Assembly (NCBI RefSeq): GCF_014268815.2
Contig: NZ_JABWRE020000001.1
Location: 5,001-69,000, forward strand
Source: Pseudomonas urmiensis
GTDB lineage: Bacteria > Pseudomonadota > Gammaproteobacteria > Pseudomonadales > Pseudomonadaceae
Reading direction: 5' to 3'
Length of the DNA: 64,000 nucleotides
Shown: in pieces, positions 18,667 to 26,274 of the stretch
Layout: each line of letters begins with the position of its first letter
Numbering within the stretch: the stretch's first letter is position 1
Notes under the pieces: model-generated
Seen by the model: only the letters and a program-made list of their open reading frames with translations
What the model was told of the DNA's origin: nothing
Database searches by the model: none
Translations under genes and position numbers: made by a program

Positions 18667-20087
18667 GCTTGGGCTCCTAGCTGTTGCAACGCCAAGCGAT
18701 GGCCGGGGTGCAACACCACGCCTGGGCGGGCCTGGCGGATGCGCGCTTCAGCCTCGCTGATATCCGCGCAGCGGCCGCTGTGCAGTAACCAGGCGGCCAC
18801 GGCGCTGGCGCTGCGTGAATAGCCCAAGGCGCAGCAGACCAGTACGGGGCCCCGATGATGGAGCTGCTCGATGGTCTCGGCGGCCTTTCGCAGAAGGGCG
18901 GCGTCGGGGATGACCAAATCCAGGGTAGGCAAGCTCTTGTAGCTCGGCTGAGAGGTCGTTGTTGCCTGTGCCGGTACCTTCGCGGGCAAGCGCGCTCCCA
19001 CAGGGGCCGCCGCATCCACCGAGATCTCTGTGGGAGCGGGCTTGCCCGCGAAGGGGCCGGCACAGGCAACTACAGCTCTGCAGGGTAGCTCTGCACACAG
19101 ATCCACAATCGCTACAAACTCATTGGCCTCACCCCGCCCCGGAATGCGCCCCAGGTAAACCCCGTCACACACCTCATCGGCCTGCGGATGGCGCCGAGTC
19201 CACAGCCTGCAGTTGAGCCACGCCCCCAACAGATAGGGCGCCAGCAACCAACCCGCTGCTACCGACAGCCGCCCATCGGCGCCTTTCTGAAATCCGTCAG
19301 CACCCAGCAGCGCGTAGTTCAAGGCCACCAGCAACAGCGATACGGCCGGCCATAGCAACCACAGCCAAGCACCGCCCATCGCCAACCCTGGCCAAGCGCA
19401 CAGCGCCGCGCCCAGGGCATAGCGCAAGGCCAGCCGCCAGCGTTTGCGATCGCCTGCAAGGCGGGCTTGCCGCAGCGGTAATCTGCCCTCGCCGGGCCAC
19501 AACCAGACGCATAGAACACCAACCAATGCCCCTGTGGGTAAGTCGATGAAGTGGTGCTGCCAGGTAGTCAGCACCGATACCCCGATCAGCCCCATCCAGC
19601 CATGCAGCACGATGCGCCCGATAGGATGGCGTACATGCCGGGCAAACATCGTCCAGATGATCACCAGCAGCGCGATGTGCAACGAGGGCGCTTGGTTGAA
19701 GGGTTTGTCGAAGCCCATCAGCACATCGAACAGCCAGCCAAACAGGCCGCCCAACTCCGGACGCTCGAAGGTGAAACGCAGCGGCCAGAGCAGGAAACTC
19801 GCGACGCAGATCAGCTGCGCGGTGAGCAGCGCCAGGGCATGCCGGTCCATTTCGCGGCGACTGCGCGGCAACAAAAACGACAGCCCGTAAAGCAGGTCGA
19901 TCGACCAATAGGGAATGATCGTCCACGGCCACAATGGCATCTGCGTTTCCCAGGCGAACACCAGGCTGCCGACATCGTCTCGGCTTGCGGTGTAGGTGTT
20001 GGCCAGGCCATAGCTGAGGAAGAAAAACGGGCCGAGCAGCAACAGCCACAACACGCCACGGCGGATCAGCCCAGGCTCACGACTCAT
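18663..20087 (-). CDS. ynbD: PAP2/dual-specificity phosphatase fusion (YnbD-like), interrupted by a translated REPIN
   Basis: This membrane phosphatase of about 474 aa has an N-terminal PAP2-like domain with several TM segments; motifs SLHIALLVIIW and HHFIDLPTGALVG carry the PAP2 histidines. The C-terminal dual-specificity domain has the P-loop CALGYSRS (C-X5-R). It may remove phosphate from a lipid or alcohol phosphate made by the cluster. ATG 20087 is chosen because it overlaps the upstream stop (ATGA) and starts MSREPGLIRR; the frame is open to 20129. Residues about 340-376 are encoded by a 110-bp REP inverted pair at 18961-19070, read in frame between the ...DLCAELP strand and ...LPTLDLVIPD, just before the phosphatase P-loop. 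Confidence 0.87.
   Translation of the reverse strand: MSREPGLIRRGVLWLLLLGPFFFLSYGLANTYTASRDDVGSLVFAWETQMPLWPWTIIPYWSIDLLYGLSFLLPRSRREMDRHALALLTAQLICVASFLLWPLRFTFERPELGGLFGWLFDVLMGFDKPFNQAPSLHIALLVIIWTMFARHVRHPIGRIVLHGWMGLIGVSVLTTWQHHFIDLPTGALVGVLCVWLWPGEGRLPLRQARLAGDRKRWRLALRYALGAALCAWPGLAMGGAWLWLLWPAVSLLLVALNYALLGADGFQKGADGRLSVAAGWLLAPYLLGAWLNCRLWTRRHPQADEVCDGVYLGRIPGRGEANEFVAIVDLCAELPCRAVVACAGPFAGKPAPTEISVDAAAPVGARLPAKVPAQATTTSQPSYKSLPTLDLVIPDAALLRKAAETIEQLHHRGPVLVCCALGYSRSASAVAAWLLHSGRCADISEAEARIRQARPGVVLHPGHRLALQQLGAQA
18961..19070. repeat. REPIN (inverted pair of REP sequences) inside ynbD
   Basis: Two 43-nt arms (18961-19003 and 19028-19070) are inverted copies with only a few mismatches and enclose a 24-nt loop. 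The core ttcgcgggcaag...gctcccacag is the common P. putida-group REP palindrome. REPINs are normally extragenic and are spread by RAYT transposases acting in trans. No RAYT gene is in this window. This copy lies within an open coding sequence. Confidence 0.9.
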
Positions 20088-21841
20088 CCATTGACCCGCT
20101 GCGCCAGGCTGACACTGAAGATGCCCCACTCATCGATGCGCTGGGTGATCTTGCGAAAACCTGCCGCCGCCACCAATTGGTCCATCTCCGCCTGGCTGCG
20201 CCGGCGCATCACCCACGCCTGGCCGCCTCGGTGGCTGGTCAGGGCGCGGGCGATCATCTCCAGTTGCGGGTGCCAGGGTTGCCCGGTGTAGACCAGATAA
20301 CCGCCCGGCTCGACCGCATCGGCCAGGCCTGACAGGGAGTTGCCAACTAGCTGGTTGCTGGCGAACAGCTCATACAGCCCGGACACCACCGCCAACGTCG
20401 GGCGAGGGTCGAGCGCCGCCAGGCTCTGGCGGTCGAAGGCATCGCCCTGGACAAAACGAGCAATCTCGCCGAGGCCTTTTTCGGCGATCAATGCCGTGCC
20501 TTGCTCGACATTCAGCTTGCTGTAGTCACGCAGCAGGATCGAGTCTGGCAGTTGCTCCAGCTCCTGCAGGGCTTCGAGGATGTAGCGACCATGGCCGGCG
20601 GCGATGTCGACGATGTTCACCGGCTTACCCTGTTCATGCAGGTGGCCGATGGCTTGGCGCAGCAGCTCTTCGACATGCAGCTTGCGTTGGCGAATGCCAC
20701 GCCAGCCGATGGCATCGAGGTAGTTACGATCGATCAGTTCGCCGAGCTTGCCCTTGCCGGTGGCTTGGTTGCGGTAGACGTAATCAAGCGTGCTGCCGGA
20801 GTCGAAGCCTGTGTCGAAACCCAGCTTCACCCCTTCGGACAAGCCCTGACCTAGACGCAGGCCAGCGCGGGTGGCGCGCCAGTACAGATCGCGAGGCGAG
20901 TTGCGCGGCAATGGCGCCGCCAGGCTTTCGGCTTCGGCGCAGCTGGCGCCGGTCTTGTCGGCATCGAGCAACGAGGGCGCCGCCACTGGCGAGGCAAAGC
21001 AGTGCTCGACGAAGCGGCTGATCCGCGCCAGGGCATGGGCGCGATCCCGCTCGCCGAGGGTGTCATGGAAAAAGCCGGGCAGCACATGCAGCTCTTTACG
21101 CGCGCTGCCCAGGCGTTGGAAGAACAGCTCTTGAGGCTTGCGCTCAACCACCAGATCAGCGCCGGAGACCAGCAGCTGGGTCGGTAGCTGGATCGCCTGG
21201 GCGTCGGCCACCACGCGGTCGGCCGCCTCATAGAGACCCAGCAGCATGGTCACTGAGATCGGCCGGCTGATCAGTGGGTCGGCCACATACGAGGCGACTC
21301 GCTCCGGGTCGTGGGTGAGCAGGCGTGGCTTGACGTAGCTGTTGACGAAGAAGTTGCCGCGCAGCGCTTTCAGCAGTTTCAGGCCAGGCCGGGCGAAGGG
21401 CACGTAGAGCTTGACCTTGAACGCTGGCGAGGCGAGCACCAGGCAGCGGACCTTGGGTGCGTAGTCGTGGGCCCAGGTGGCGATCAGGACTGCCCCGACA
21501 CTCTGCGCCAGCACCACCATGTCTTGCTCTTCGATGCCGTGGCTGGCGTGAATATGCTCGATGAAGGTCTGCACGTCGCGCACGCTGCAGGCAAAGCCCG
21601 GGCTGTCGCCACGCGCCCCGGGCGACTGGCCATGGCCACGGGCGTCCCAGGCGAAGAAGTCGTAGCCCGGCATGTCCAGCTCATCGACCAGGTGGGCCAG
21701 GCGCCCACCGTGTTCGTGGCCGCGATGGAACATCACCACGGCGCGTCGTGGCTGATGCTCGTTACGCGTGGCGGGCCAGTAACGGTAATGCAGCTCGACG
21801 CCGTCATGGGTAGTGAAGTGCAGCGATTGCGCTTGGCGCAT
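20084..21841 (-). CDS. ynbC: Alpha/beta-hydrolase fused to SAM-dependent methyltransferase (YnbC-like)
   Basis: This two-domain protein of about 585 aa resembles YnbC. The N-terminal half is a monoglyceride-lipase/lysophospholipase-type alpha/beta hydrolase: oxyanion region MFHRGHEHGGR, DARGHGQSPGARGD, and nucleophile elbow AQSVGAV (Ala in place of the first Gly of GxSxG). The C-terminal half, from about residue 350, is a class I methyltransferase with motif I IVDIAAGHGRY near residue 400. The start at ATG 21841 is chosen because the frame upstream reads into the preceding gene's region and lacks family character. The stop overlaps the ynbD start by 4 nt. A lipid head-group hydrolase/methylase is plausible but not demonstrated. 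Confidence 0.87.
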   Translation of the reverse strand: MRQAQSLHFTTHDGVELHYRYWPATRNEHQPRRAVVMFHRGHEHGGRLAHLVDELDMPGYDFFAWDARGHGQSPGARGDSPGFACSVRDVQTFIEHIHASHGIEEQDMVVLAQSVGAVLIATWAHDYAPKVRCLVLASPAFKVKLYVPFARPGLKLLKALRGNFFVNSYVKPRLLTHDPERVASYVADPLISRPISVTMLLGLYEAADRVVADAQAIQLPTQLLVSGADLVVERKPQELFFQRLGSARKELHVLPGFFHDTLGERDRAHALARISRFVEHCFASPVAAPSLLDADKTGASCAEAESLAAPLPRNSPRDLYWRATRAGLRLGQGLSEGVKLGFDTGFDSGSTLDYVYRNQATGKGKLGELIDRNYLDAIGWRGIRQRKLHVEELLRQAIGHLHEQGKPVNIVDIAAGHGRYILEALQELEQLPDSILLRDYSKLNVEQGTALIAEKGLGEIARFVQGDAFDRQSLAALDPRPTLAVVSGLYELFASNQLVGNSLSGLADAVEPGGYLVYTGQPWHPQLEMIARALTSHRGGQAWVMRRRSQAEMDQLVAAAGFRKITQRIDEWGIFSVSLAQRVNG

Positions 21842-21884
21842 GGCGAAAATCCTTGTCCGGCAGCAATGAGGGCAGCGAGGGGGC

Positions 21885-22490
21885 TCAGCGGGCTTCAGCC
21901 AACCCGCGACGTACCCGGTTGTAGAGGGTATAGAGCGACAGCAGCGCAATGACCAGCAGCAGGCCGTTGATCCAGGTCGGGCTGAGCAGGCCGAAGGCCA
22001 CCCCAGCACCCAAAACGCCGAAGGCAAACGCCCGATCGCTCTTGCCCATCGGCCCGTCATAGCGCCGCGAAGCGCCGGCCAGCGGCCCCATCACCCCGGC
22101 GTATTCGCAGATCAGCGCGCTGATCACCACCAGCACCACCAGGGTTGGCGACACGCCAGCCAACAGCGCGAAGGGCAGGTACAGGGCGGCATCGGCGATC
22201 ACGTCGCTGAGCTCGTTGAGGTAGGCGCCGAGCTTGGATTGCTGGCCGAACTCACGGGCGAGCATGCCGTCCACGGCGTTCAGTGCCATGCGCAGCAGCA
22301 TCCATAGCGGAATCAGGACGAATAACCAGGTGACGTGCGCGAGCCAGGCCAACAGCACGCCCAGCAACACTGAAACCACTGCAGCACAGACGGTGACCTG
22401 GTTGGCAGTGACGCCGCGCTCGTACAGGCGCTGCACCGAAGGGCGCAGCAAGGCCTGAAAGCGCGGTTTTAGTTGATAGATGGAGGGCAC
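21885..22490 (-). CDS. ynbA: CDP-alcohol phosphatidyltransferase family protein (YnbA-like)
   Basis: This 201-aa integral membrane protein of the CDP-alcohol phosphatidyltransferase family is the first gene of the cluster. Such enzymes move a phosphatidyl-type group from a CDP-lipid to an alcohol. The signature is present but altered: N71-x2-D74-G75-x2-A-R79, then G88-x3-N92-x3-D96. In the canonical pattern positions 71 and 92 are Asp (metal ligands D1 and D3); here both are Asn, while D74, G75, R79 and the proposed catalytic base D96 remain. The codons (aac in both places) were read directly from the DNA. Gene order and type match YnbA; the substrate is unknown. Confidence 0.86.
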   Translation of the reverse strand: MPSIYQLKPRFQALLRPSVQRLYERGVTANQVTVCAAVVSVLLGVLLAWLAHVTWLFVLIPLWMLLRMALNAVDGMLAREFGQQSKLGAYLNELSDVIADAALYLPFALLAGVSPTLVVLVVISALICEYAGVMGPLAGASRRYDGPMGKSDRAFAFGVLGAGVAFGLLSPTWINGLLLVIALLSLYTLYNRVRRGLAEAR

Positions 22491-22643
22491 TTGAAATTCC
22501 TTTTCGGGGTGCTCATCGAAGACGAAGCAGTAGGGATTGTGAGAAATCGGCCTATTAACAGCAAGTTTGATTTTTCTTACAAGCCCTGAGGTATAGATCT
22601 ATGCGTAATGCCGAGCCCGCCGCTCGTCGTCTTGAGTATGCAT

Positions 22644-22693
22644 GGTGTGTACTGCGCTTTGTTCTTGTTAATTTAGGTGTGTACCATACACAC
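22644..22693 (+). promoter_or_regulatory. hicAB promoter/operator region
   Basis: A dyad with perfect 7-bp arms (gtgtgta-cca-tacacac) lies at 22677-22693, 21 nt before hicA. A second half-site, ggtgtgtac, occurs at 22644-22652, the same 9-mer as at 22676-22684, spaced 32 bp (about three helix turns). A -10-like taattt lies at 22669-22674. This is the expected place for HicB-mediated autorepression. Confidence 0.65.
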
Positions 22694-22714
22694 TAACTGC
22701 CCAAGGAAGAATCA

Positions 22715-22897
22715 ATGCGCAGTAGGGATGTGATCGAACTTATTGAGGCGCACGGGTGGTATCAGGTCGAGGTGAAGGGCAGTCATCATCAATTCAGACA
22801 CCCCGTGAAGCGAGGCAGGGTTACGGTTCCCCATCCTAAAAGTGAGCTACCCAAAGGCACAGTGCACAGCATCTTGAAACAAGCAGGTTTGAAGTAG
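22715..22897 (+). CDS. hicA: HicA-type mRNA interferase toxin
   Basis: This 60-aa basic protein of the HicA/YcfA family has a double-stranded-RNA-binding-like fold. HicA toxins cleave mRNA independently of ribosomes and stop growth when antitoxin is lost. The family core is clear: RDVIELIEAHGWYQVEVKGS, then HHQFRHP carrying the conserved active-site histidine, and VTVPHPKSELPKGTVHSIL. The size is typical. An AAGGAAG site precedes the ATG. hicB follows 46 nt downstream in the usual hicA-hicB order. Catalytic residues look intact, so the toxin is probably functional. Confidence 0.93.
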   Translation: MRSRDVIELIEAHGWYQVEVKGSHHQFRHPVKRGRVTVPHPKSELPKGTVHSILKQAGLK

Positions 22898-22943
22898 GGG
22901 CAGGCCCAAGGTCTGCAGGCTCGAAAATTTACGGAGAGGCGCA

Positions 22944-23351
22944 ATGAAATTTCCGGTTGTGATGCACAAAGACGTTGAGTCGGACTACGGTGTGATCGTG
23001 CCCGATGTACCTGGCTGTTTTTCAGCAGGTGCGAGCGTTGCACAAGCGCTGGAGAATGTTCAGGAGGCCCTCGCACTGCATTTTGAAGGGCTGGTGGCCG
23101 ATGGGGAGGCATTGCCGCAAGCGCAGGAAATCGATGTACATGTCGCAAATCCAGATTATGCCGGCGGGGTGTGGGCGGTAGTGGATTTCGATGTCACACC
23201 GTATCTCGGTAGGGCTGTACGGTTTAACGCCACGTTGCCGGAAAACCTCTTGCAGCGTATTGATGAGAAAGTAAAACGTGATCATCGCTATGCTTCACGT
23301 TCTGGCTTTTTGGCTTCGGCCGCATTGCGCGAGCTGGCACTGGCCCATTGA
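22944..23351 (+). CDS. hicB: HicB-type antitoxin
   Basis: This 135-aa antitoxin has an N-terminal partial RNase-H-like domain (DYGVIVPDVPGCFSAG, VAQALENVQEALALHFEGL) and a C-terminal ribbon-helix-helix DNA-binding segment (VRFNATLPENLLQRIDEKV, then RSGFLASAALRELA). It should neutralise HicA and repress the operon through the dyad upstream of hicA. An acGGAGAGG ribosome site precedes ATG 22944. The extended HicB with a DNA-binding tail fits an autoregulated module. Confidence 0.92.
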   Translation: MKFPVVMHKDVESDYGVIVPDVPGCFSAGASVAQALENVQEALALHFEGLVADGEALPQAQEIDVHVANPDYAGGVWAVVDFDVTPYLGRAVRFNATLPENLLQRIDEKVKRDHRYASRSGFLASAALRELALAH

Positions 23352-23373
23352 TTTGCAACGATTGCAACGCTGC

Positions 23374-24258
23374 TTACCGCTTCACCAGGCGTTCAACCAG
23401 CTTTGTGGCAAACCCCGGTAAGGCAGCGAAATCTCGCGCGCACAGCTGCAACCGGCGATTGGCCCAATCTTCGCCTAGCGCCACCCAGCGAAGTGGCAAT
23501 ACGGCCTCCCAGCGGCGCACCGAAGCCAGCGGTACCACGCTCACCCCTGCGCCCCCAGCGACCATGCGAATGACCCCGTCGAAGCCCTCGGCGCGGACGC
23601 GTACCTGCATGCGCAGGCCCTGACGCAGGGCCTGCTCCTCCAGGTGCAAGGCCAACGCGCTTTGGCTGCCAAGGGCCACATAGCCGTGGGCGAGGCTGTC
23701 GCTGAAGCTGGGGGCGTGCTGCTCGGCCAGGGGATGTCCGAGTGGCATGATCAACACCAGCGGGTCGTCGCGAAAAGGGCGGGTTTGCAGATGCGCGCAG
23801 GGCGCGGCGGTGGAGATGATACCCAGCTCGGCCATGCCCTGAGTGATCGCCTGGACGATGCGCAGGCTAGGCAGCTCCTGGACGTCGACACTGACAGCGG
23901 GGCAGTCCACCAGGTAGGCGGCGAGCAGTTCGGGCAGGTACTCGGTGAGCGCTGCGGTATTGCACAGCAGGCGCACCTGGCCTTGCTGGCCGTGAGCGTA
24001 TTGCGCCAGGTCGTACTGCAGGCGCTCGACCTGCTGGGCGATCAGCCGCGCATGCTGGAACAAGGCCTGGCCCGCTGGGGTCGCTTGCACGCCACGGCGG
24101 TTGCGCTCCAGCAGCGCGATACCGAGCGACGCCTCCATCGCTCGAATGCGCGCGCTGGCCGCAGGCAGCGACAGGTGGCTGCGCTGCGCGCCAGCGGTGA
24201 TATTGCCGCACTCCAAGGTGTGCTGGAACAGCTTGAGGTCAGTCAGATCGAAATGCAT
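23374..24258 (-). CDS. LysR-family regulator divergent from tauE-like gene
   Basis: This LysR-type regulator has about 294 aa. The start at ATG 24258 (MHFDLTDLKLFQHTLECGNI) fits the family; an in-frame ATG exists 18 nt upstream. The helix-turn-helix covers NITAGAQRSHLSLPAASARI and RAMEASLG, and a type-2 periplasmic-binding-fold domain follows. It is divergent from the TauE-like exporter gene, with 77 nt between the starts, which suggests control of that transporter. The effector is unknown; a sulfonate, sulfite or organic acid would fit the transporter family. Confidence 0.87.
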   Translation of the reverse strand: MHFDLTDLKLFQHTLECGNITAGAQRSHLSLPAASARIRAMEASLGIALLERNRRGVQATPAGQALFQHARLIAQQVERLQYDLAQYAHGQQGQVRLLCNTAALTEYLPELLAAYLVDCPAVSVDVQELPSLRIVQAITQGMAELGIISTAAPCAHLQTRPFRDDPLVLIMPLGHPLAEQHAPSFSDSLAHGYVALGSQSALALHLEEQALRQGLRMQVRVRAEGFDGVIRMVAGGAGVSVVPLASVRRWEAVLPLRWVALGEDWANRRLQLCARDFAALPGFATKLVERLVKR

Positions 24259-24335
24259 GTGCCTCTGTCCTGGCAAGAGCCTGGCTGAGTATATGGCAGA
24301 TTTTCAGGCACTGGCCGCCGCGGCAGTATTCGCCC

Positions 24336-25100
24336 ATGGATACTTTGCTCGCGTTCTACAACGACATAGGCCCGGCACTGTCGCTACTGGTGCTGGTGAC
24401 TTTTCTTCTGGCTGGTACGGTGAAGGGCGTGATCGGCCTTGGCCTGCCAACGGTCGCCATGGGCCTTTTGGGTCTGGCTATGCCGCCGGCGCAGGCTGCG
24501 GCGCTGTTGATCGTGCCGTCGACCTTGACCAATCTCTGGCAGCTGGCAACCGGCGGGCACCTGCGGGCGCTATCACGGCGGCTGGCGGGCATGCTGCTGA
24601 TGATCGTGCTGGGCACGCTGCTGGGCAGTGTCTGGTTGGGCATAAACAGTGGGCCGTGGGCGGCGCATGCCTTGGGTGGGGCGCTACTGGTGTATGCGCT
24701 GTATGGCCTGGTAGGGCCGGGCTTTCGCATCGCAGCGCCACGTGAGCGCTGGCTGGGGCCATTGTGTGGGTTGCTGACCGGTGTGCTGACGGCCGCCACC
24801 GGCGTCTTCGTCATGCCCGCAGTACCGTATCTGCAAGGCCTGGGCTTGTCGCGAGAAGAAATGATCCAGGCCCTGGGCCTGTCGTTCAGCGTCTCGACCC
24901 TCGCCCTGGCAGTGGGCCTGAGCGGACAGGATGCCCTGGGTGGGCAGGCGTTGGGCGCTTCGCTGGTGATGCTGGCGCCCGCCTTGCTGGGTATGTTCGC
25001 TGGCCAGTGGCTGCGCCAGCGGATCAGCGCCCAGCTATTCAGGCGCTGTTTTTTCATTGGCCTGTCAGTGCTGGGCGGGCATCTGCTGGTTAACGGCTAG
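24336..25100 (+). CDS. TauE/SafE-family anion permease
   Basis: This 254-aa integral membrane protein of the TauE/SafE (DUF81) family has about eight TM segments arranged as two repeats, each starting with a characteristic G/P-rich motif (KGVIGLGLPTVAMGLLG near residue 28; LTGVLTAATGVFVMPAVPYL near residue 148). Members export sulfite, sulfoacetate or other organosulfonates, or carry related anions. The adjacent divergent LysR gene is probably its regulator. Its 3' end overlaps the convergent ABM gene by 11 nt. Confidence 0.86.
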   Translation: MDTLLAFYNDIGPALSLLVLVTFLLAGTVKGVIGLGLPTVAMGLLGLAMPPAQAAALLIVPSTLTNLWQLATGGHLRALSRRLAGMLLMIVLGTLLGSVWLGINSGPWAAHALGGALLVYALYGLVGPGFRIAAPRERWLGPLCGLLTGVLTAATGVFVMPAVPYLQGLGLSREEMIQALGLSFSVSTLALAVGLSGQDALGGQALGASLVMLAPALLGMFAGQWLRQRISAQLFRRCFFIGLSVLGGHLLVNG

Positions 25101-25404
25101 CCGACGACGGGCTGAGCATTTCGATCATTTGGATATCGAAGTCGCGCTCCAGGTAGTCCATGCGCTGGGCGAAGAACTGCTGCATGTGCGGCAGGGCCGA
25201 GTGCACATCCAGCGCAGCCTTGTCGGCCCACACCTCGAAGAACACGAACAGGCTCGGGTCTTGCTGGTCACGCAGCATGTGGTACTCGATGCAACCAGGC
25301 TCCTGGCGGCTCGGTTCGACATAGCCACGGAACAGTTGCTCGAAGGCTTCGGCCTTCTCTGGGCGGGTCTTGGCTTTGAGGATAAAGGCGTATTGCTCAC
25401 TCAT
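25090..25404 (-). CDS. Antibiotic biosynthesis monooxygenase (ABM) domain protein
   Basis: This 104-aa dimeric ferredoxin-like ABM-fold protein resembles the YgiN/quinol monooxygenase and LsrG groups. Motifs are FILKAKTRPEKAEAFEQLF, EPGCIEYHMLRDQQDPSLF and FFEVWADKAALDVH. ATG 25404 gives the normal family start MSEQYAFILKAK; the longer frame to 25479 has no family character. It is divergent from the mdaB-type quinone reductase gene 180 nt away, and in E. coli YgiN and MdaB (YgiN partner) are likewise neighbours and form a quinone redox pair. That parallel supports a quinol oxidation role here by inference. Confidence 0.84.
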   Translation of the reverse strand: MSEQYAFILKAKTRPEKAEAFEQLFRGYVEPSRQEPGCIEYHMLRDQQDPSLFVFFEVWADKAALDVHSALPHMQQFFAQRMDYLERDFDIQMIEMLSPSSASR

Positions 25405-25583
25405 GGGTTGGGCCTCTGAAGGAAGTGGTACGCCGATTTTAAAGCAACAATCAGAGTTCAATTTGTGAATTGCAGGCAAATGTATTTTGCTCCGCCCCTG
25501 CTGTTTCCCCCGCTCGCGAGCCTCTAATCTGCCGTCATCCCATTCGGTCCCCGGATCGAGCCAGACACATTTAGAGGCCCACC

Positions 25584-26174
25584 ATGAAAAAGATTCTCCT
25601 GCTCAATGGCGGTAAACGCTTTGCCCATTCCGATGGCCGTCTGAACGAAACCCTGCACGACCTGGCGCTGGCCTACCTGGACCGCGCCGGTTACGACGTC
25701 AAGCAGACCTTCATCGATGGCGGCTATGACATCCAGGAAGAAGTCGAGAAGTACCTGTGGGCCGATGTGGTGATCTATCAGATGCCAGGCTGGTGGATGG
25801 GCGCGCCGTTTACCGTCAAGCAGTACATCGATGAGGTGTTCACCGCAGGTCACGGCAGCCTGTACGCCAGTGATGGCCGCACCCGCTCCGATGCTTCGCA
25901 AAAGTACGGCAGTGGTGGTCTGATCCACGGCAAGCAGTACATGCTCTCGGTCACCTGGAACGCTCCGCAGCAGGCTTTTGACGATCCGAGCGACTTCTTC
26001 GAAGGCAAGGGCGTGGATGCGGTGTACTTCCCGTTCCACAAGGCCAACCAGTTCCTCGGCATGACCGGCCTGCCGACCTTCCTGGCAGTGGATGTGATGA
26101 AACGTCCCGATGTGCCGGCGACCATGGCAGCCTACGAGGCGCATCTGGCCAAGGTGTTCGGCAAGGCCAACTGA
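25584..26174 (+). CDS. mdaB: MdaB-type NADPH:quinone reductase (flavodoxin fold)
   Basis: This 196-aa FAD-dependent flavodoxin-fold oxidoreductase is of the MdaB/DT-diaphorase-like group, which reduces quinones by two electrons and limits redox cycling. Recognisable blocks are MKKILLLNGGKRFAHSDGRL, IYQMPGWWMGAPFTVKQYID (the QMPxWW segment typical of MdaB) and KQYMLSVTWNAP. Length matches MdaB (about 193-196 aa). It is adjacent to and divergent from the ABM protein, and followed at 100 nt by a LysR gene in the same orientation. Confidence 0.9.
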   Translation: MKKILLLNGGKRFAHSDGRLNETLHDLALAYLDRAGYDVKQTFIDGGYDIQEEVEKYLWADVVIYQMPGWWMGAPFTVKQYIDEVFTAGHGSLYASDGRTRSDASQKYGSGGLIHGKQYMLSVTWNAPQQAFDDPSDFFEGKGVDAVYFPFHKANQFLGMTGLPTFLAVDVMKRPDVPATMAAYEAHLAKVFGKAN

Positions 26175-26274
26175 TGCGCTGATTGCTGAGGGGGCTGCAC
26201 GGGCCTTCAGATCGCTTGCAGGGGGAGGCTCAACCGGCTATCTATCATCGCGTCATTCAAGTGCAGGCCGCCAA

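Noticed and set aside
21842..22060. N-terminal extension of the ynbC-like frame
   Set aside because: The extension overlaps the ynbA coding region, is not family-like, and ATG 21841 gives the normal hydrolase start.
26110..26274. N-terminal extension of the LysR frame after mdaB
   Set aside because: It overlaps the end of mdaB and precedes the helix-turn-helix by too far; GTG 26275 gives the family start.
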